The position numbers and the translations under genes were made by a program. From Pseudomonas kitaguniensis (lineage in GTDB: Bacteria; Pseudomonadota; Gammaproteobacteria; Pseudomonadales; Pseudomonadaceae), in the NCBI RefSeq assembly GCF_009296165.1, contig NZ_VUAZ01000093.1:1-63826 (forward strand): 63,826 nt of DNA, in the 5' to 3' direction. Below the pieces are notes generated by a model, which did not search any database, had not been told where the DNA came from, and saw only the letters and a program-made list of their open reading frames with translations. How positions within the stretch are numbered: the first letter of the stretch is position 1; each line of letters begins with the position of its first letter. Positions 52,482 through 61,654 of this stretch are shown piece by piece.

Positions 52482-52937
52482 TCAACCGCGCAGTGCAGTC
52501 ACCAGCTCGGCGAGCCATGGTTCGGCGTCCGTTTCCGGGGTGACACTTTCACTCGCGTCCAGGCGCAGCATCGGCAGCACTTCGCGCACGCCGAGTTCAA
52601 CGAACAGCTCACGCAGTTGCTCGCCGCCAGCGCAAAAGGTATCGCCATAACTGGCGTCGCCGAGGCCGATCACCGCGCCGGGCAGGCCGCGCCAGGCAGC
52701 AGGCAGTTGGTCGCGAATGCTTGAATACAAGGGTTGCAGGTTGTCCGGCAGTTCGCCCATGCCGGTGGTCGAGGTCACCGCCAAAAAGGCCTGCGGGGCA
52801 AAGGCCTGCACGTCTGCCAGGCTGGCACGAGGGTTGTGCCAGGCGTCAAAACCAGCTGCATTGAGGATGTCGGCAGCGTGGCGGGCGACTTCTTCAGCCG
52901 TGCCGTAAACCGAGCCGGAAAGGATGGCGACTTTCAT
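52482..52937 (-). CDS. Flavodoxin (MioC-like)
   Basis: A 151-residue FMN-binding protein. The phosphate loop GSVYGTAEEVARHAADIL and the flavin-contacting STTGMGELPDNLQ and GLGDASYGDTFC segments match the MioC/short flavodoxin pattern. It carries electrons at low potential. Annotated from the ATG at 52937; a TTG immediately before is also in frame. Confidence 0.88.
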   Translation of the reverse strand: MKVAILSGSVYGTAEEVARHAADILNAAGFDAWHNPRASLADVQAFAPQAFLAVTSTTGMGELPDNLQPLYSSIRDQLPAAWRGLPGAVIGLGDASYGDTFCAGGEQLRELFVELGVREVLPMLRLDASESVTPETDAEPWLAELVTALRG

Positions 52938-53066
52938 CAATCTGATCCTGTGGTTAAGCGAAAGCGTGGGATATTAGCAGTTGGCACAGATATTTCAGCG
53001 CGTGCCGTGCAACACTCAACCCGTGCCATACACTCCAAGTGCCAGAAACACGCCATGGACCGCTCT

Positions 53067-53534
53067 ATGATTAACGCCCAACTGATGCAAATGGTCATCA
53101 ATGCGTCCAACGACGGCATCGTCGTCGCCGAACGCGAAGGCCAGGACAAACCGCTGATATACGTTAACCCCGCGTTCGAACGCATGACCGGCTACACACT
53201 GGATGACATCCTGTATCAGGATTGCCGCTTCCTGCAGTCGGGTGACCGTGACCAACCTGGCTTGTTGGCCATTCGTGAAGCGCTGGAGCAAGGTCGTTCC
53301 TGCCGGGAAATAGTGCGCAACTACCGCAAGGACGGCACACACTTCTGGAACGAACTCTCGATTTCGACGGTGTACAACGACGCTGACAAGCAGACCTATT
53401 TCGTCGGCGTGCAAAAAGACGTCACCACACAGGTGAAAGCGCAGTTGCGCGTCGCGCAGTTGGAAGCGCAAGTGGCCGAGCTTAAAGCGCAGTTGGCGGC
53501 GCTCAAGTCGACAAGCGGTGATAACACGCTGTAA
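53067..53534 (+). CDS. Short LOV blue-light photoreceptor
   Basis: A 155-residue LOV protein without an output domain. The flavin-adduct cysteine is Cys53 in ILYQDCRFLQSGDRDQ, the position known from P. putida PpSB1-LOV, and NYRKDGTHFWNELSI completes the LOV fold. A C-terminal coiled coil follows (VAQLEAQVAELKAQLAAL). The start MINAQLMQMV matches homologues; an ATG at 53055 would add four residues. In P. putida such a protein controls a MerR-type regulator in blue light, and here a MerR gene lies nearby (54199). Confidence 0.92.
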   Translation: MINAQLMQMVINASNDGIVVAEREGQDKPLIYVNPAFERMTGYTLDDILYQDCRFLQSGDRDQPGLLAIREALEQGRSCREIVRNYRKDGTHFWNELSISTVYNDADKQTYFVGVQKDVTTQVKAQLRVAQLEAQVAELKAQLAALKSTSGDNTL

Positions 53535-53591
53535 ATAACCCAGTCGTTAGAGCAGTATTGGCGCTTTATTACTTAACCCTTGAGCAACATC

Positions 53592-54197
53592 ATGCAACGC
53601 GACGCTTTACTGACGCAGGACGAAATGGAGTTTATCCAGGACATGGCGCATAACCCGCAGCTCAACCTGCGGGATACGTGGTCGAGCCTGACCGTCAACG
53701 GCGGTGCACAGATTCGCGATTTGCTCACCCGGTTGGCCGCTCATGACAACGTGACGATTCAGGCGCAGTTCGACAACCAGCAACTGACCTTCCCCTTGCA
53801 CTTGGTGGAAGACGAGTTTCATGCGGTTCATCTGCGCTTGGGCGTGCCGAGCATTTTCGAAGACGGCCCGATGATCCGCCCCTGGCGCCTGGTGCTCGAA
53901 AAGCCGGTGGCACTGGAGAACGTGAAAAGCATCCCTGGCGCTTTGTGGGTGCATGAGGTGTCGTTCAAGGGCGTGCTGCTGGAGAACCGTGGCCGCGGCA
54001 AACCACCCAAAACCTTTTGCCTGCGGTTCAGCCCGTCCGGTTACGAACGCATTGCGTTGCGCGGCACGCTGGAGCGGGAAACCGCCCGGGGTTTATTCGC
54101 CTACCGCCTGAGCCAAAGTGATGCGGACGAAATAGCGCGCCTGCGCCAGTTCATCCTGCACCAGCACCGCCTGGTTCACCCACACTTACACGCCTGA
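53592..54197 (+). CDS. PilZ-like hypothetical protein
   Basis: A 201-residue soluble protein I cannot name. The middle part is beta-rich (VTIQAQFDNQQLTFPLHLVEDEFHAVHLRLG), as in PilZ/YcgR-N folds, but no RxxxR c-di-GMP motif is evident. Its stop is two bases from the convergent MerR gene, and it follows the LOV gene by 57 bases on the same strand. It may share the light-linked transcript. Confidence 0.6.
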   Translation: MQRDALLTQDEMEFIQDMAHNPQLNLRDTWSSLTVNGGAQIRDLLTRLAAHDNVTIQAQFDNQQLTFPLHLVEDEFHAVHLRLGVPSIFEDGPMIRPWRLVLEKPVALENVKSIPGALWVHEVSFKGVLLENRGRGKPPKTFCLRFSPSGYERIALRGTLERETARGLFAYRLSQSDADEIARLRQFILHQHRLVHPHLHA

Positions 54198-54198
54198 T

Positions 54199-55155
54199 TC
54201 AGCTGTCCAACCGGCCACTGATAAATTGCTGCAGACGGCGTTGCATCAAACGCCCTTCATTGCCCAGACAGCCGATGGAACTACCTGCCAGGCTGTCTTG
54301 CGCCAGGTCGCACGCATCGCCGGCCAGCAGCAAGGGGCAATCGAGCGTCAGCGCAAGGCGCTTGAGCCGCGCGGGTAAATCGCTGGTGGGCGAGCGGTTG
54401 GAAAACAGCACCAAGGCCTGTGGCCGCATTTTTTCGCAGACCAGCGTTAATTCATCGAACGGCTGACCGACGCCGATGATTTTCACCGCCAGCGCTTCTC
54501 CCGACATCAATAAGCCTGCCACCAATAACTCAAGCTCGCGGCACTCTGCATCAATCGCCGACAAAAGCACCCTGGGCACCGGCAGCTCGCAGGCCAACTG
54601 CAAGCGCTGCGCAGTGCGCGAACGCAGGAAGTTATCAAAGAACAGCCATTCACTGGCTTGACCAAACCGCCCTTGATGGCGCTGCAGTTGCTGCCACAGC
54701 GGCATGAAGATGTTTTGAAAAGCGACGTTGACAGGGTAAGCCGAGAAAATCCGGCCGTACATGCGGTCCAGTTCGCGGTCATCAAAATCACTGATTGCCA
54801 GGCGCATCTGTGCTTGCAGTTGGCCCCAATCATCTTGGGTATCCGCAGATTGCGCGGCGCCGTGTACCTCGTGCGATTCGTCACGCGCGAGAATCTTGCC
54901 GACCTTGCTCACGGCCACGCCGCGTTCGATCCACTCGAGAATGCGCTGCACGGTGTTGATATCGGTGCTCGAATACAACCGATGCCCGCTTTCGGTGCGC
55001 GTGGGCTGGATCAAACCGTAGCGTCGCTCCCACGCGCGCAAGGTAACCGGGTTTACCCCGGTGACTCTTGCGACTTCGCGAATCGGAAACAACCCCTCGG
55101 CGTCGGCGTCGTCGACCTGTGTGGTCTCGCGTTGAAGCTCAATGATTTCAGGCAT
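54199..55155 (-). CDS. MerR-family regulator (LitR/PplR-like)
   Basis: A 318-residue regulator. The N-terminal MerR domain is clear (LFPIREVARVTGVNPVTLRAWERRYGLIQPTRTESGHRLYS). The C-terminal 190 residues resemble the B12-binding region of CarH/LitR, but the expected His ligand region reads AIDAECRELELLVAGLL, so B12 binding is doubtful. P. putida PplR proteins have the same loss and instead depend on a short LOV protein. The start at ATG 55155 is preferred over a TTG at 55167. Confidence 0.85.
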   Translation of the reverse strand: MPEIIELQRETTQVDDADAEGLFPIREVARVTGVNPVTLRAWERRYGLIQPTRTESGHRLYSSTDINTVQRILEWIERGVAVSKVGKILARDESHEVHGAAQSADTQDDWGQLQAQMRLAISDFDDRELDRMYGRIFSAYPVNVAFQNIFMPLWQQLQRHQGRFGQASEWLFFDNFLRSRTAQRLQLACELPVPRVLLSAIDAECRELELLVAGLLMSGEALAVKIIGVGQPFDELTLVCEKMRPQALVLFSNRSPTSDLPARLKRLALTLDCPLLLAGDACDLAQDSLAGSSIGCLGNEGRLMQRRLQQFISGRLDS

Positions 55156-55380
55156 CAGTGGGGGCAAACTGCCGGTTGAAGTTGAATCCCATTAACGCTG
55201 ATTGAAGCGTCTGATTCAAGGGCTACGGCAATCCGTCCGAAGTCTCTGGCGTATTCAGGTAAAACAGGAATAATCCTTGCTTGCTGCTTTTGCGACAAAG
55301 AGCAACGTAGTGGCCTACCCGCCGCCACGTTTGTGCGCCGCCTACCCGGCTTAGCGCACCTGATTACTTGGAGATACACA

Positions 55381-55938
55381 ATGTCTACCTCACCCGTTAC
55401 CTTGATGGTTGCGCGCCGCGTGGCAAAAGGGCGCTATGAAGAACTGATGGCCTGGCTGCGCGAAGGCGAGCAACTGGCCACTGACTTCCCCGGTTACCTG
55501 GGTTCCGGCGTGCTGGCACCGCCGCCCAATGATGATGAATTCCAGATCATCTTCCGCTTCGCCGATGAAAAAACCCTGCATGCCTGGGAATTCTCCGCCT
55601 CACGCAGCACTTGGTTAAGCCGTGGCAGCGAGCTGTTCGCCGACCCGTCCGAGCACCGCGTCAGTGGCATTGATGGCTGGTTTGGCGCCGTGGGTGCACG
55701 ACCCCCGCGCTGGAAGCAGGCAGTGGCCATTTGGCTGGCATTCTTCCCGGTGTCGCTGCTGTTCAACTTTGTGCTGGGGCCACTGCTCGGCGAGCTGGAC
55801 CTGTTCACCCGCGTGCTGGTCAGTACCCTGGCGCTCACACCGTTGATGGTTTACGTGTTCATCCCGCTGTCGACGCACCTGCTGGCGAGCTGGCTGCACC
55901 CGACCGTAGCGCGCAAGGTCACCGAAGCCGCTGCGTGA
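55381..55938 (+). CDS. Antibiotic-biosynthesis-monooxygenase-type membrane protein
   Basis: A 185-residue protein. Residues 1-95 form an ABM (ferredoxin-like) domain, starting VTLMVARRVAKGRYEELMAWL. The C-terminal part has two hydrophobic helices (about 118-138 and 150-170), so it is anchored in the inner membrane. It is divergent from the MerR gene (225 bases between), which suggests light control. No substrate can be named. Confidence 0.8.
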   Translation: MSTSPVTLMVARRVAKGRYEELMAWLREGEQLATDFPGYLGSGVLAPPPNDDEFQIIFRFADEKTLHAWEFSASRSTWLSRGSELFADPSEHRVSGIDGWFGAVGARPPRWKQAVAIWLAFFPVSLLFNFVLGPLLGELDLFTRVLVSTLALTPLMVYVFIPLSTHLLASWLHPTVARKVTEAAA

Positions 55939-55995
55939 GTACAGGGGCGGCCGCTCGCTGGTATAGTTTCAACCTGCCCGCGACGTGAGCCTCCC

Positions 55996-56706
55996 ATGAC
56001 TGCAACAGACGCCCCGATCCTGATCACCGGTGCCGGCCAGCGTGTCGGCCTGCATTGCGCCGAGCGCCTGCTGGACGAAGGCCATTCGGTGATTTTCAGC
56101 TACCGCAGCGAACGCGCCGGCGTGCACACGTTGCGCGAGCGCGGGGCGGTCGGGGTGTTTGCCGACTTCTCAAGTGAGGCCGGCATTCTTGCGTTCATCA
56201 CAGCACTGAAAGCGCACACCCACAGCCTGCGCGCGATCATCCACAACGCCTCGGCCTGGGTCGCGGAAACCCCTGGCGACGAAAGCCGAGCTTTCGCCGA
56301 CATGTTCAGCGTGCACATGCTTGCGCCTTACCTGATCAACCTGCATTGTTCACCCTTGCTGCAACGCTCTGCACCTGCCGACATCGTGCACATCAGCGAT
56401 GACGTGGTGCGCAAGGGCAGCCGCCAGCACATTGCCTACTGCGCCACCAAGGCCGGGCTCGACAGCTTGACGTTATCGTTCGCCGCGCAATTTGCGCCGC
56501 AGATCAAGGTCAACGGTATCGCCCCGGCCATGGTGATGTTCAACGAAGGCGACGACGCGGCCTACCGCGCCAAGGTGCTGGCCAAATCCGCCGTGGGCAT
56601 CGAGCCCGGGCCGGAGGTGATCTACCAGAGCGTGCGTTATCTGCTGGACAACCCCTATGTCACCGGAACCACCCTGACCGTCAACGGCGGGCGACATATC
56701 AAGTAA
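55996..56706 (+). CDS. folM: Dihydromonapterin reductase FolM
   Basis: A 236-residue SDR that reduces dihydromonapterin (and dihydrofolate) with NADPH. Cofactor motif ITGAGQRVGLHCAERLL; catalytic Tyr and Lys in YCATKAGLDSLTLS; C-terminal VTGTTLTVNGGRHIK. It is followed by folE and folX, so it belongs to a tetrahydromonapterin pathway. Confidence 0.9.
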   Translation: MTATDAPILITGAGQRVGLHCAERLLDEGHSVIFSYRSERAGVHTLRERGAVGVFADFSSEAGILAFITALKAHTHSLRAIIHNASAWVAETPGDESRAFADMFSVHMLAPYLINLHCSPLLQRSAPADIVHISDDVVRKGSRQHIAYCATKAGLDSLTLSFAAQFAPQIKVNGIAPAMVMFNEGDDAAYRAKVLAKSAVGIEPGPEVIYQSVRYLLDNPYVTGTTLTVNGGRHIK

Positions 56707-56726
56707 GCCGTTCGTGAGGATGTTGT

Positions 56727-57287
56727 ATGACCTTGTCCCTGCCCCACCACTACCACGAGATACTCAAAGGACTGGGTGAAGACCCGGCACGCGAAGGCCT
56801 GCTCGACACCCCGAAGCGCGCCGCCAAGGCCATGCAGTACCTGTGTCACGGCTACGCGCAGAACCTGGACGAAATCGTCAACGGCGCGCTGTTCGCGTCC
56901 GACAATGACGAGATGGTGATCCTCAAAGACATCGAACTGTATTCGCTGTGCGAGCACCACCTGCTGCCCTTTATCGGCAAGGCCCATGTGGCCTATATTC
57001 CGACCGGCAAGGTACTCGGCCTGTCCAAGCTTGCGCGCATTGTCGACATGTTCGCGCGGCGCCTGCAGATTCAGGAAAACCTCACGCGGCAAATCGCCGA
57101 CGCGATCCAGCAGGTCACTCAGGCCGCCGGCGTAGCGGTGGTCATCGAAGCCAGGCATATGTGCATGATGATGCGCGGCGTGGAAAAACAGAACTCAACC
57201 ATGAACACCTCGGTGATGCTCGGCGCCTTCCGCGAATCGAACACCACGCGCATGGAGTTCCTGCAACTGATTGGACGGAGCAAGTAA
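56727..57287 (+). CDS. folE: GTP cyclohydrolase I FolE
   Basis: A 186-residue enzyme that makes dihydroneopterin triphosphate from GTP. Zinc and catalytic residues are in [25 protein letters not shown] and [17 protein letters not shown]. The short N-terminus is typical of the Pseudomonas FolE1 form. It starts 20 bases after folM. Confidence 0.95.
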   Translation: MTLSLPHHYHEILKGLGEDPAREGLLDTPKRAAKAMQYLCHGYAQNLDEIVNGALFASDNDEMVILKDIELYSLCEHHLLPFIGKAHVAYIPTGKVLGLSKLARIVDMFARRLQIQENLTRQIADAIQQVTQAAGVAVVIEARHMCMMMRGVEKQNSTMNTSVMLGAFRESNTTRMEFLQLIGRSK

Positions 57288-57289
57288 CA

Positions 57290-57673
57290 ATGCCACAACT
57301 TCAACCAGGCATGGCGCGCATCCGGGTCAAGGACCTGTGCCTGCGCACCTTCATCGGCATCAACGAGGACGAGATCCTCAACAAGCAGGATGTGTTGATC
57401 AACCTGACCATTCTGTACGCCGCTCAGGAAGCCGTGCGCGACAATGATATTGATCACGCGCTGAACTACCGCACCATCACCAAGGCCATCATCGCCCACG
57501 TCGAAGGCAACCGCTTCGCCCTGCTTGAGCGCCTGACCCAGGAACTGCTGGACCTGGTGATGAGCAACGAATCGGTGCTGTACGCCGAAGTCGAAGTGGA
57601 CAAACCGCACGCGCTACGCTTTGCCGAATCGGTGTCGATAACGCTCGCGGCGAGCCGCAACCAGCAAGTTTGA
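57290..57673 (+). CDS. folX: Dihydroneopterin triphosphate 2-prime-epimerase FolX
   Basis: A 127-residue enzyme of the FolB/FolX tunnelling fold. It starts two bases after folE and contains [19 protein letters not shown] and [24 protein letters not shown]. The FolX form epimerises dihydroneopterin triphosphate toward monapterin; the linkage with folM makes FolX more likely than FolB. Confidence 0.9.
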   Translation: MPQLQPGMARIRVKDLCLRTFIGINEDEILNKQDVLINLTILYAAQEAVRDNDIDHALNYRTITKAIIAHVEGNRFALLERLTQELLDLVMSNESVLYAEVEVDKPHALRFAESVSITLAASRNQQV

Positions 57674-57685
57674 AGCTGCAAGCCG

Positions 57686-57727
57686 CTAGCTGCTAGCTGC
57701 TAGCTACAAGCTACAAGCTACAAGCTG
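57686..57727. repeat. Heptanucleotide tandem repeats
   Basis: CTAGCTG occurs in tandem and then changes into CTACAAG units, giving five or six seven-base repeats downstream of folX. An inverted AACTTGCAGCTTGAAGCTTG follows at about 57738. The units are variants of an AGCTTGCAGCTTG element that is also seen near 49195. Confidence 0.7.
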
Positions 57728-57788
57728 ACCCTATTTCAACTTGCAGCTTGAAGCTTGCCTGCTGAAAGCTGCCCCCCAAGAGACCTCT

Positions 57789-58085
57789 ATGAACGATCAA
57801 CAACGCCTGGAACTTGAAGCCGCCGCCTTCCGCCGCCTGGTAGCGCACCTGGACAGCCGCAAGGATGTACAGAATATCGATCTGATGAACCTCGCTGGCT
57901 TCTGCCGCAACTGTTTGTCCAAGTGGTACAAAGCCGAAGCCGACCAGCGCCACATCGAGCTGAGCCTGGATGACGCCCGCGAAGTGGTGTACGGCATGCC
58001 GTATGCGCAGTGGAAAGCCGAGTATCAAAAAGAAGCCAGCGCCGATCAACAGGCAGCTTTCGCCAAAGGAAAAACCCATGACTGA
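57789..58085 (+). CDS. DUF1244 domain protein
   Basis: A 98-residue protein of the DUF1244 family. The conserved core is NIDLMNLAGFCRNCLSKWYKAEA, with Cys residues that may bind metal. No function is known to me. Its end overlaps the HopJ gene by eight bases, so they are cotranscribed. Confidence 0.85.
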   Translation: MNDQQRLELEAAAFRRLVAHLDSRKDVQNIDLMNLAGFCRNCLSKWYKAEADQRHIELSLDDAREVVYGMPYAQWKAEYQKEASADQQAAFAKGKTHD

Positions 58086-58419
58086 CCTGAACACCCTGCG
58101 CGCCAGCCTCGACAGCGGCGAACACCTGTTTGCCGACACCCTGGCGTTTATTGCCGCAGGTTACGACTATCAGCCGCAAGCCTTCACCAACGGCGCGGTG
58201 GAAAACGCTGCCGGGCAGAACGAAGGTTCGTGCAAAACGTTGGGCCTGGCGTTGCTGGAAGGCTTGAGCGATCAGCAAGCGCTGCTCGCGTTTGGCGAGC
58301 ATTACCGCTCGGTAGTGGCGACGCCTGAGGGCAGCGACCACGGCAACATTCGTGCTTTGATTGCACAGGGTTTGGCCGGTGTGAAGTTCACCGCGCAACC
58401 GCTGACGCGAAAGTCCTGA
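58078..58419 (+). CDS. HopJ-family protein
   Basis: A 113-residue protein of the HopJ type III effector family by name, with YDYQPQAFTNGAVENAAGQNEGSCK as the signature. Most members are chromosomal and conserved, with no proven secretion, so the effector name is misleading. It overlaps the DUF1244 gene. Confidence 0.85.
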   Translation: MTDLNTLRASLDSGEHLFADTLAFIAAGYDYQPQAFTNGAVENAAGQNEGSCKTLGLALLEGLSDQQALLAFGEHYRSVVATPEGSDHGNIRALIAQGLAGVKFTAQPLTRKS

Positions 58420-58751
58420 GTCAGCCCCACGTACAAAAAGTCTCGGCACCTGAGAGGGTGTTATCAAGCCATCCCTTTCAACCTGGTTTACAGCCTTGAA
58501 CGCTGGGTAGCGCTGACGCGCTATCTGGCACATGGCGTGTGAGATTTAGCCCTCTATAACCGCTAAGTGCGGTAACCGCCCAATTCATGCAACGTGACTT
58601 CGGCGCAGGCTTACGAACGGTCGGACAGCCGTGTCGGAAGCGTCCTGCATCAGTTCTTTTGCCGCTTTGTTAGCGTGCCTGGCACTTAAGCGTGTTCAAG
58701 CAGAGGCCTGAGCATCGCCTGCCGCCCCGCTCTCGGATCAAGGATAAGCGC
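58420..58751. other. Gap between HopJ and VgrG genes
   Basis: 332 bases with no gene. It probably holds the vgrG promoter. I saw no clear sigma-54 consensus or terminator. Confidence 0.5.
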
Positions 58752-60803
58752 ATGTACGCGCCGGCCAATACTGCGCACTTCGCGTTGGTGATTCCCACTG
58801 TTCGTAACGACTTCAAGGTGCTGGCGTTTCACGGCACCGAAGCCATCAGCAGCTTGTACGCGATCCAGGTTGAACTGGTCAGCGAGTACCCTGATTTCGA
58901 TCTGGAGAGCCTGCTCAGTCAGCCGGCTTTTTTACAGTTTGGCCTGAACGGCGAAGGTATTCATGGGCGCATCGAAGATGTCTGCGTGGGTGAAGCCGGC
59001 AAGCGTCTGACCCATTATCACCTGACCTTGGTACCGGCTCTGTACTACTTGCAGTTCAGCCACAATCAACGGATTTTCCAACAGTTGACGGTGCCGCAAA
59101 TTGTCAGCCAGGTACTCAACGGCCATGGCATTCAGGGCGACTCATACACCGTTCATGTCAGCGCCCGCCCCGCGCGCGAATACTGCACTCAATACCTGGA
59201 AAATGACTTCGAATTCGTTCAACGGTTGTGCAGTGAAGACGGGATTTCGTGGCACCACCAACACAGCCCGGATGGCCACCAGTTGGTCTTCACCGACAAC
59301 CAGGCCTGCTTCCCTTTGCTGGGTGACACGCCGTATCAGCAAGGCACTGGCCTGGTGGCGGATCACCCGGTCGTCAGCGAGTTCTGCATGCGGTTCAGCA
59401 CCCGCACCAGCAAGGCCACACGCCGGGGCTATGATTTCAAACGCCCGAGGTTGCTGCGTGAAAGCCAGTTCACTGCCGAGTTCAGCCCTGCGCTTGAAGA
59501 CTACGGTTACCCGCATCTGATCGAGAATGAAAAACTCGGCAAGCAGCTCGCCCGACAAGCCCTGGAGCGACACCGCGCCGACTACCAGTTGGCCGAAGGC
59601 AAAAGCGACCAGCCAACCCTGCGCAGTGGTTACTTCTTTAACCTGACTGAGCATCCGCGTGCGCAGTGCAATGAGTTGTGGTTGTTGCTCAATGTGACCC
59701 ACTCCGGCAAACAACCGCAGGTGCTTGAAGAAGCAATCAGCGATGAGGTTAAACCCGAAGACGGCTTTACCCAAGGTTACCGAAACAGCTTCAGTGCGAT
59801 CCCGTGGGACATTTTCTACCGCCCGCCGCTGGTCTCGCGCACGTCGGTGTTGGTCAGCCAGACCGCCCGTGTCACGGGTCCTGAGGGACAGGAAATTTTC
59901 TGTGACGAGCACGGGCGGGTCAAGGTCGAGTTCCACTGGGACCGCGCCGAATTGGGCAGCGACAAAAGCAGCCGTTGGCTGCGGGTCTCATCCAGTTGGG
60001 CGGGCGATAGTTTTGGTTGCGTGACCATCCCGCGCGTCGGCATGGAAGTGGTGGTGACCTACCTGGAAGGTAACCCCGACAACCCGCTGATTACCGGGTG
60101 TGTGCCTAACCAGCTCACGCCGGTGCCATACCCGTTGCCCGAGAACAAAACCAAAACCGTGCTGCGTAGCCAAAGCTCCCCCGCCAGTGGCGGCTACAAC
60201 GAGCTGTCGATTGAAGACCGCAGCGGCCAGGAGCTGATTTACCTGCGGGCTCAGCGCGACATGGAGCAAAAGGTCAACAATGACAGCCGACTGGAGGTGG
60301 GTAACGAGCGCAGGCAAACCATCCACGGCAATAGCACCACGCTGCTCGGGGCGCAAGAACACCGCACCGTCACCGCTGACCGCAAAGTCCAGCTCAAGGC
60401 TAATGACCATTTGCAGGTCGCCGGCAGCAGCCATACCCGTGTGGGTCAAACGCTGGTGATTGAAGCCGGCCAAGAAGTGCACCTCAAATCCGGGGCCAAC
60501 ATCATCATTGATGCCGGGGCCAGCATTACCTTCAAAGGCGGTGGCCAACACATCGTGATAGGCCCTGGCGGTATTTTCAGCAGTACCGAGATTCAAATCG
60601 GCGGGGCACCTGCGCGAGGAACGCCCGCCAAACCACTATTGCCGGGCATACCGACGGCGCTGTCGAACACACCCGAACTGCCAATACTCGCCCCGACGCA
60701 AGCGTTGCTGACAACCGCCAGCAACGTCAAAGGCGCTGACGCGTGCCCGCTTTGCGAGGCCTGCAAGAACGGCCTTTGCCTGCCCAAAGGAATGACAGCA
60801 TGA
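58752..60803 (+). CDS. vgrG: Type VI secretion tip protein VgrG
   Basis: A 683-residue spike protein. The N-terminal gp27-like part begins NTAHFALVIPTVRNDFKVLAFHG and holds YCTQYLENDFEFVQRLCSEDGI. The gp5-like OB fold has DEHGRVKVEFHWDR, followed by SSWAGDSFGCVTIPRVGMEVVVTYL. A beta-helix needle follows to about residue 640. The C-terminus is extended by a tail rich in Pro/Leu ending CPLCEACKNGLCLPKG, a CxxCxxC-type motif. The ATG at 58752 fits the family start. The stop overlaps the DUF4123 gene. Confidence 0.95.
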   Translation: MYAPANTAHFALVIPTVRNDFKVLAFHGTEAISSLYAIQVELVSEYPDFDLESLLSQPAFLQFGLNGEGIHGRIEDVCVGEAGKRLTHYHLTLVPALYYLQFSHNQRIFQQLTVPQIVSQVLNGHGIQGDSYTVHVSARPAREYCTQYLENDFEFVQRLCSEDGISWHHQHSPDGHQLVFTDNQACFPLLGDTPYQQGTGLVADHPVVSEFCMRFSTRTSKATRRGYDFKRPRLLRESQFTAEFSPALEDYGYPHLIENEKLGKQLARQALERHRADYQLAEGKSDQPTLRSGYFFNLTEHPRAQCNELWLLLNVTHSGKQPQVLEEAISDEVKPEDGFTQGYRNSFSAIPWDIFYRPPLVSRTSVLVSQTARVTGPEGQEIFCDEHGRVKVEFHWDRAELGSDKSSRWLRVSSSWAGDSFGCVTIPRVGMEVVVTYLEGNPDNPLITGCVPNQLTPVPYPLPENKTKTVLRSQSSPASGGYNELSIEDRSGQELIYLRAQRDMEQKVNNDSRLEVGNERRQTIHGNSTTLLGAQEHRTVTADRKVQLKANDHLQVAGSSHTRVGQTLVIEAGQEVHLKSGANIIIDAGASITFKGGGQHIVIGPGGIFSSTEIQIGGAPARGTPAKPLLPGIPTALSNTPELPILAPTQALLTTASNVKGADACPLCEACKNGLCLPKGMTA

Positions 60804-61654
60804 CGGCCACCTGCCCTCGGCAATGGATGTTCGACCAGCTAACACTCAACCGCGCGCTGTGCCTGATCCTCGGCTCGGAGAGCGAACTCGGCGCCCGCCA
60901 CGCCTTGTTGAACACCCGCACACCTGATCAGCACCGCAACGTATACCGGGAAACCCAAGCCTGCGATTTGGCCGATGCGGGGCCTTTAATACTCCACGTC
61001 GACCACCCGGACGATGAGCGCATCACAGAACTCCTGCAGGTGCCCGAGCGCAATTGGGGCTGGCTGGCGAGTATCGGCAAGGATGACCTGCCTGCGCTGA
61101 GCCAGCACTGGCGCGAGCGCGTGGTTACCGGCACACGGCCCAACCAGGCGCTGTACCGTTTTCACGATAACCGCGTGCTCGGCCGAGCGGTGCGGCATAT
61201 GCCGGAAGAGGCACGCCCTGCGTACCTCGGGCCGGCGATCAGTGTGTGTTATTGGCACGGCGCAGGCTGGGAAATCGCCCATAACCCGGCTCCCGGCGCA
61301 CACCCGCTGCCTGCCGACCCGCCGTGGCTGAGTGTTCCAGTGCCGGCGAGCCTGTCGATGGAGATGCTTCAGTCGAATATTTACCGGTATCTGTGGGCAG
61401 AACACAGCGACGACCTGATGCGACTCAGCCAACGCCACGACCCCGGCGAGTGGCTGACGGAACAACTCTCGCAGGCTCAGGAGTGGGGATGGTCGGCGCC
61501 TGAACAGGTGCATTTTTTGATTATCAGTAAATTGAATGAAGCTGAGCCGCCGCTTATAAAAAATTGGTTACCTCATAACGGCGAAGCACCGCAGGTTCAC
61601 TTCGAGCGCCTGTTTAATGAAGTGAAGTTTTGGTCTGGGGAGTCATCAGTGTGA
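60800..61654 (+). CDS. DUF4123 adaptor (T6SS effector chaperone)
   Basis: A 284-residue protein of the DUF4123 family, adaptors that load effectors onto VgrG. The pattern (LILHVDHPDDERI, WGWLASI, ALYRFHDNRVLGRAV) is family-typical. Overlaps with both neighbours (ATGA with vgrG, GTGA with the lipoprotein) indicate one transcript. Confidence 0.85.
   Translation: MTATCPRQWMFDQLTLNRALCLILGSESELGARHALLNTRTPDQHRNVYRETQACDLADAGPLILHVDHPDDERITELLQVPERNWGWLASIGKDDLPALSQHWRERVVTGTRPNQALYRFHDNRVLGRAVRHMPEEARPAYLGPAISVCYWHGAGWEIAHNPAPGAHPLPADPPWLSVPVPASLSMEMLQSNIYRYLWAEHSDDLMRLSQRHDPGEWLTEQLSQAQEWGWSAPEQVHFLIISKLNEAEPPLIKNWLPHNGEAPQVHFERLFNEVKFWSGESSV

Noticed and set aside
55156..55380. CarH/PplR operator between the MerR and monooxygenase-like genes
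   Set aside because: I looked for a TGTACA-type dyad and did not find one; a diverged site cannot be excluded.
57674..57780. CRISPR-like array
   Set aside because: The repeat unit is seven bases without spacers, and no cas genes are nearby.
58420..58751. Sigma-54 promoter for vgrG
   Set aside because: TGGCAC occurs twice, but neither has a GC at the required -12 spacing.
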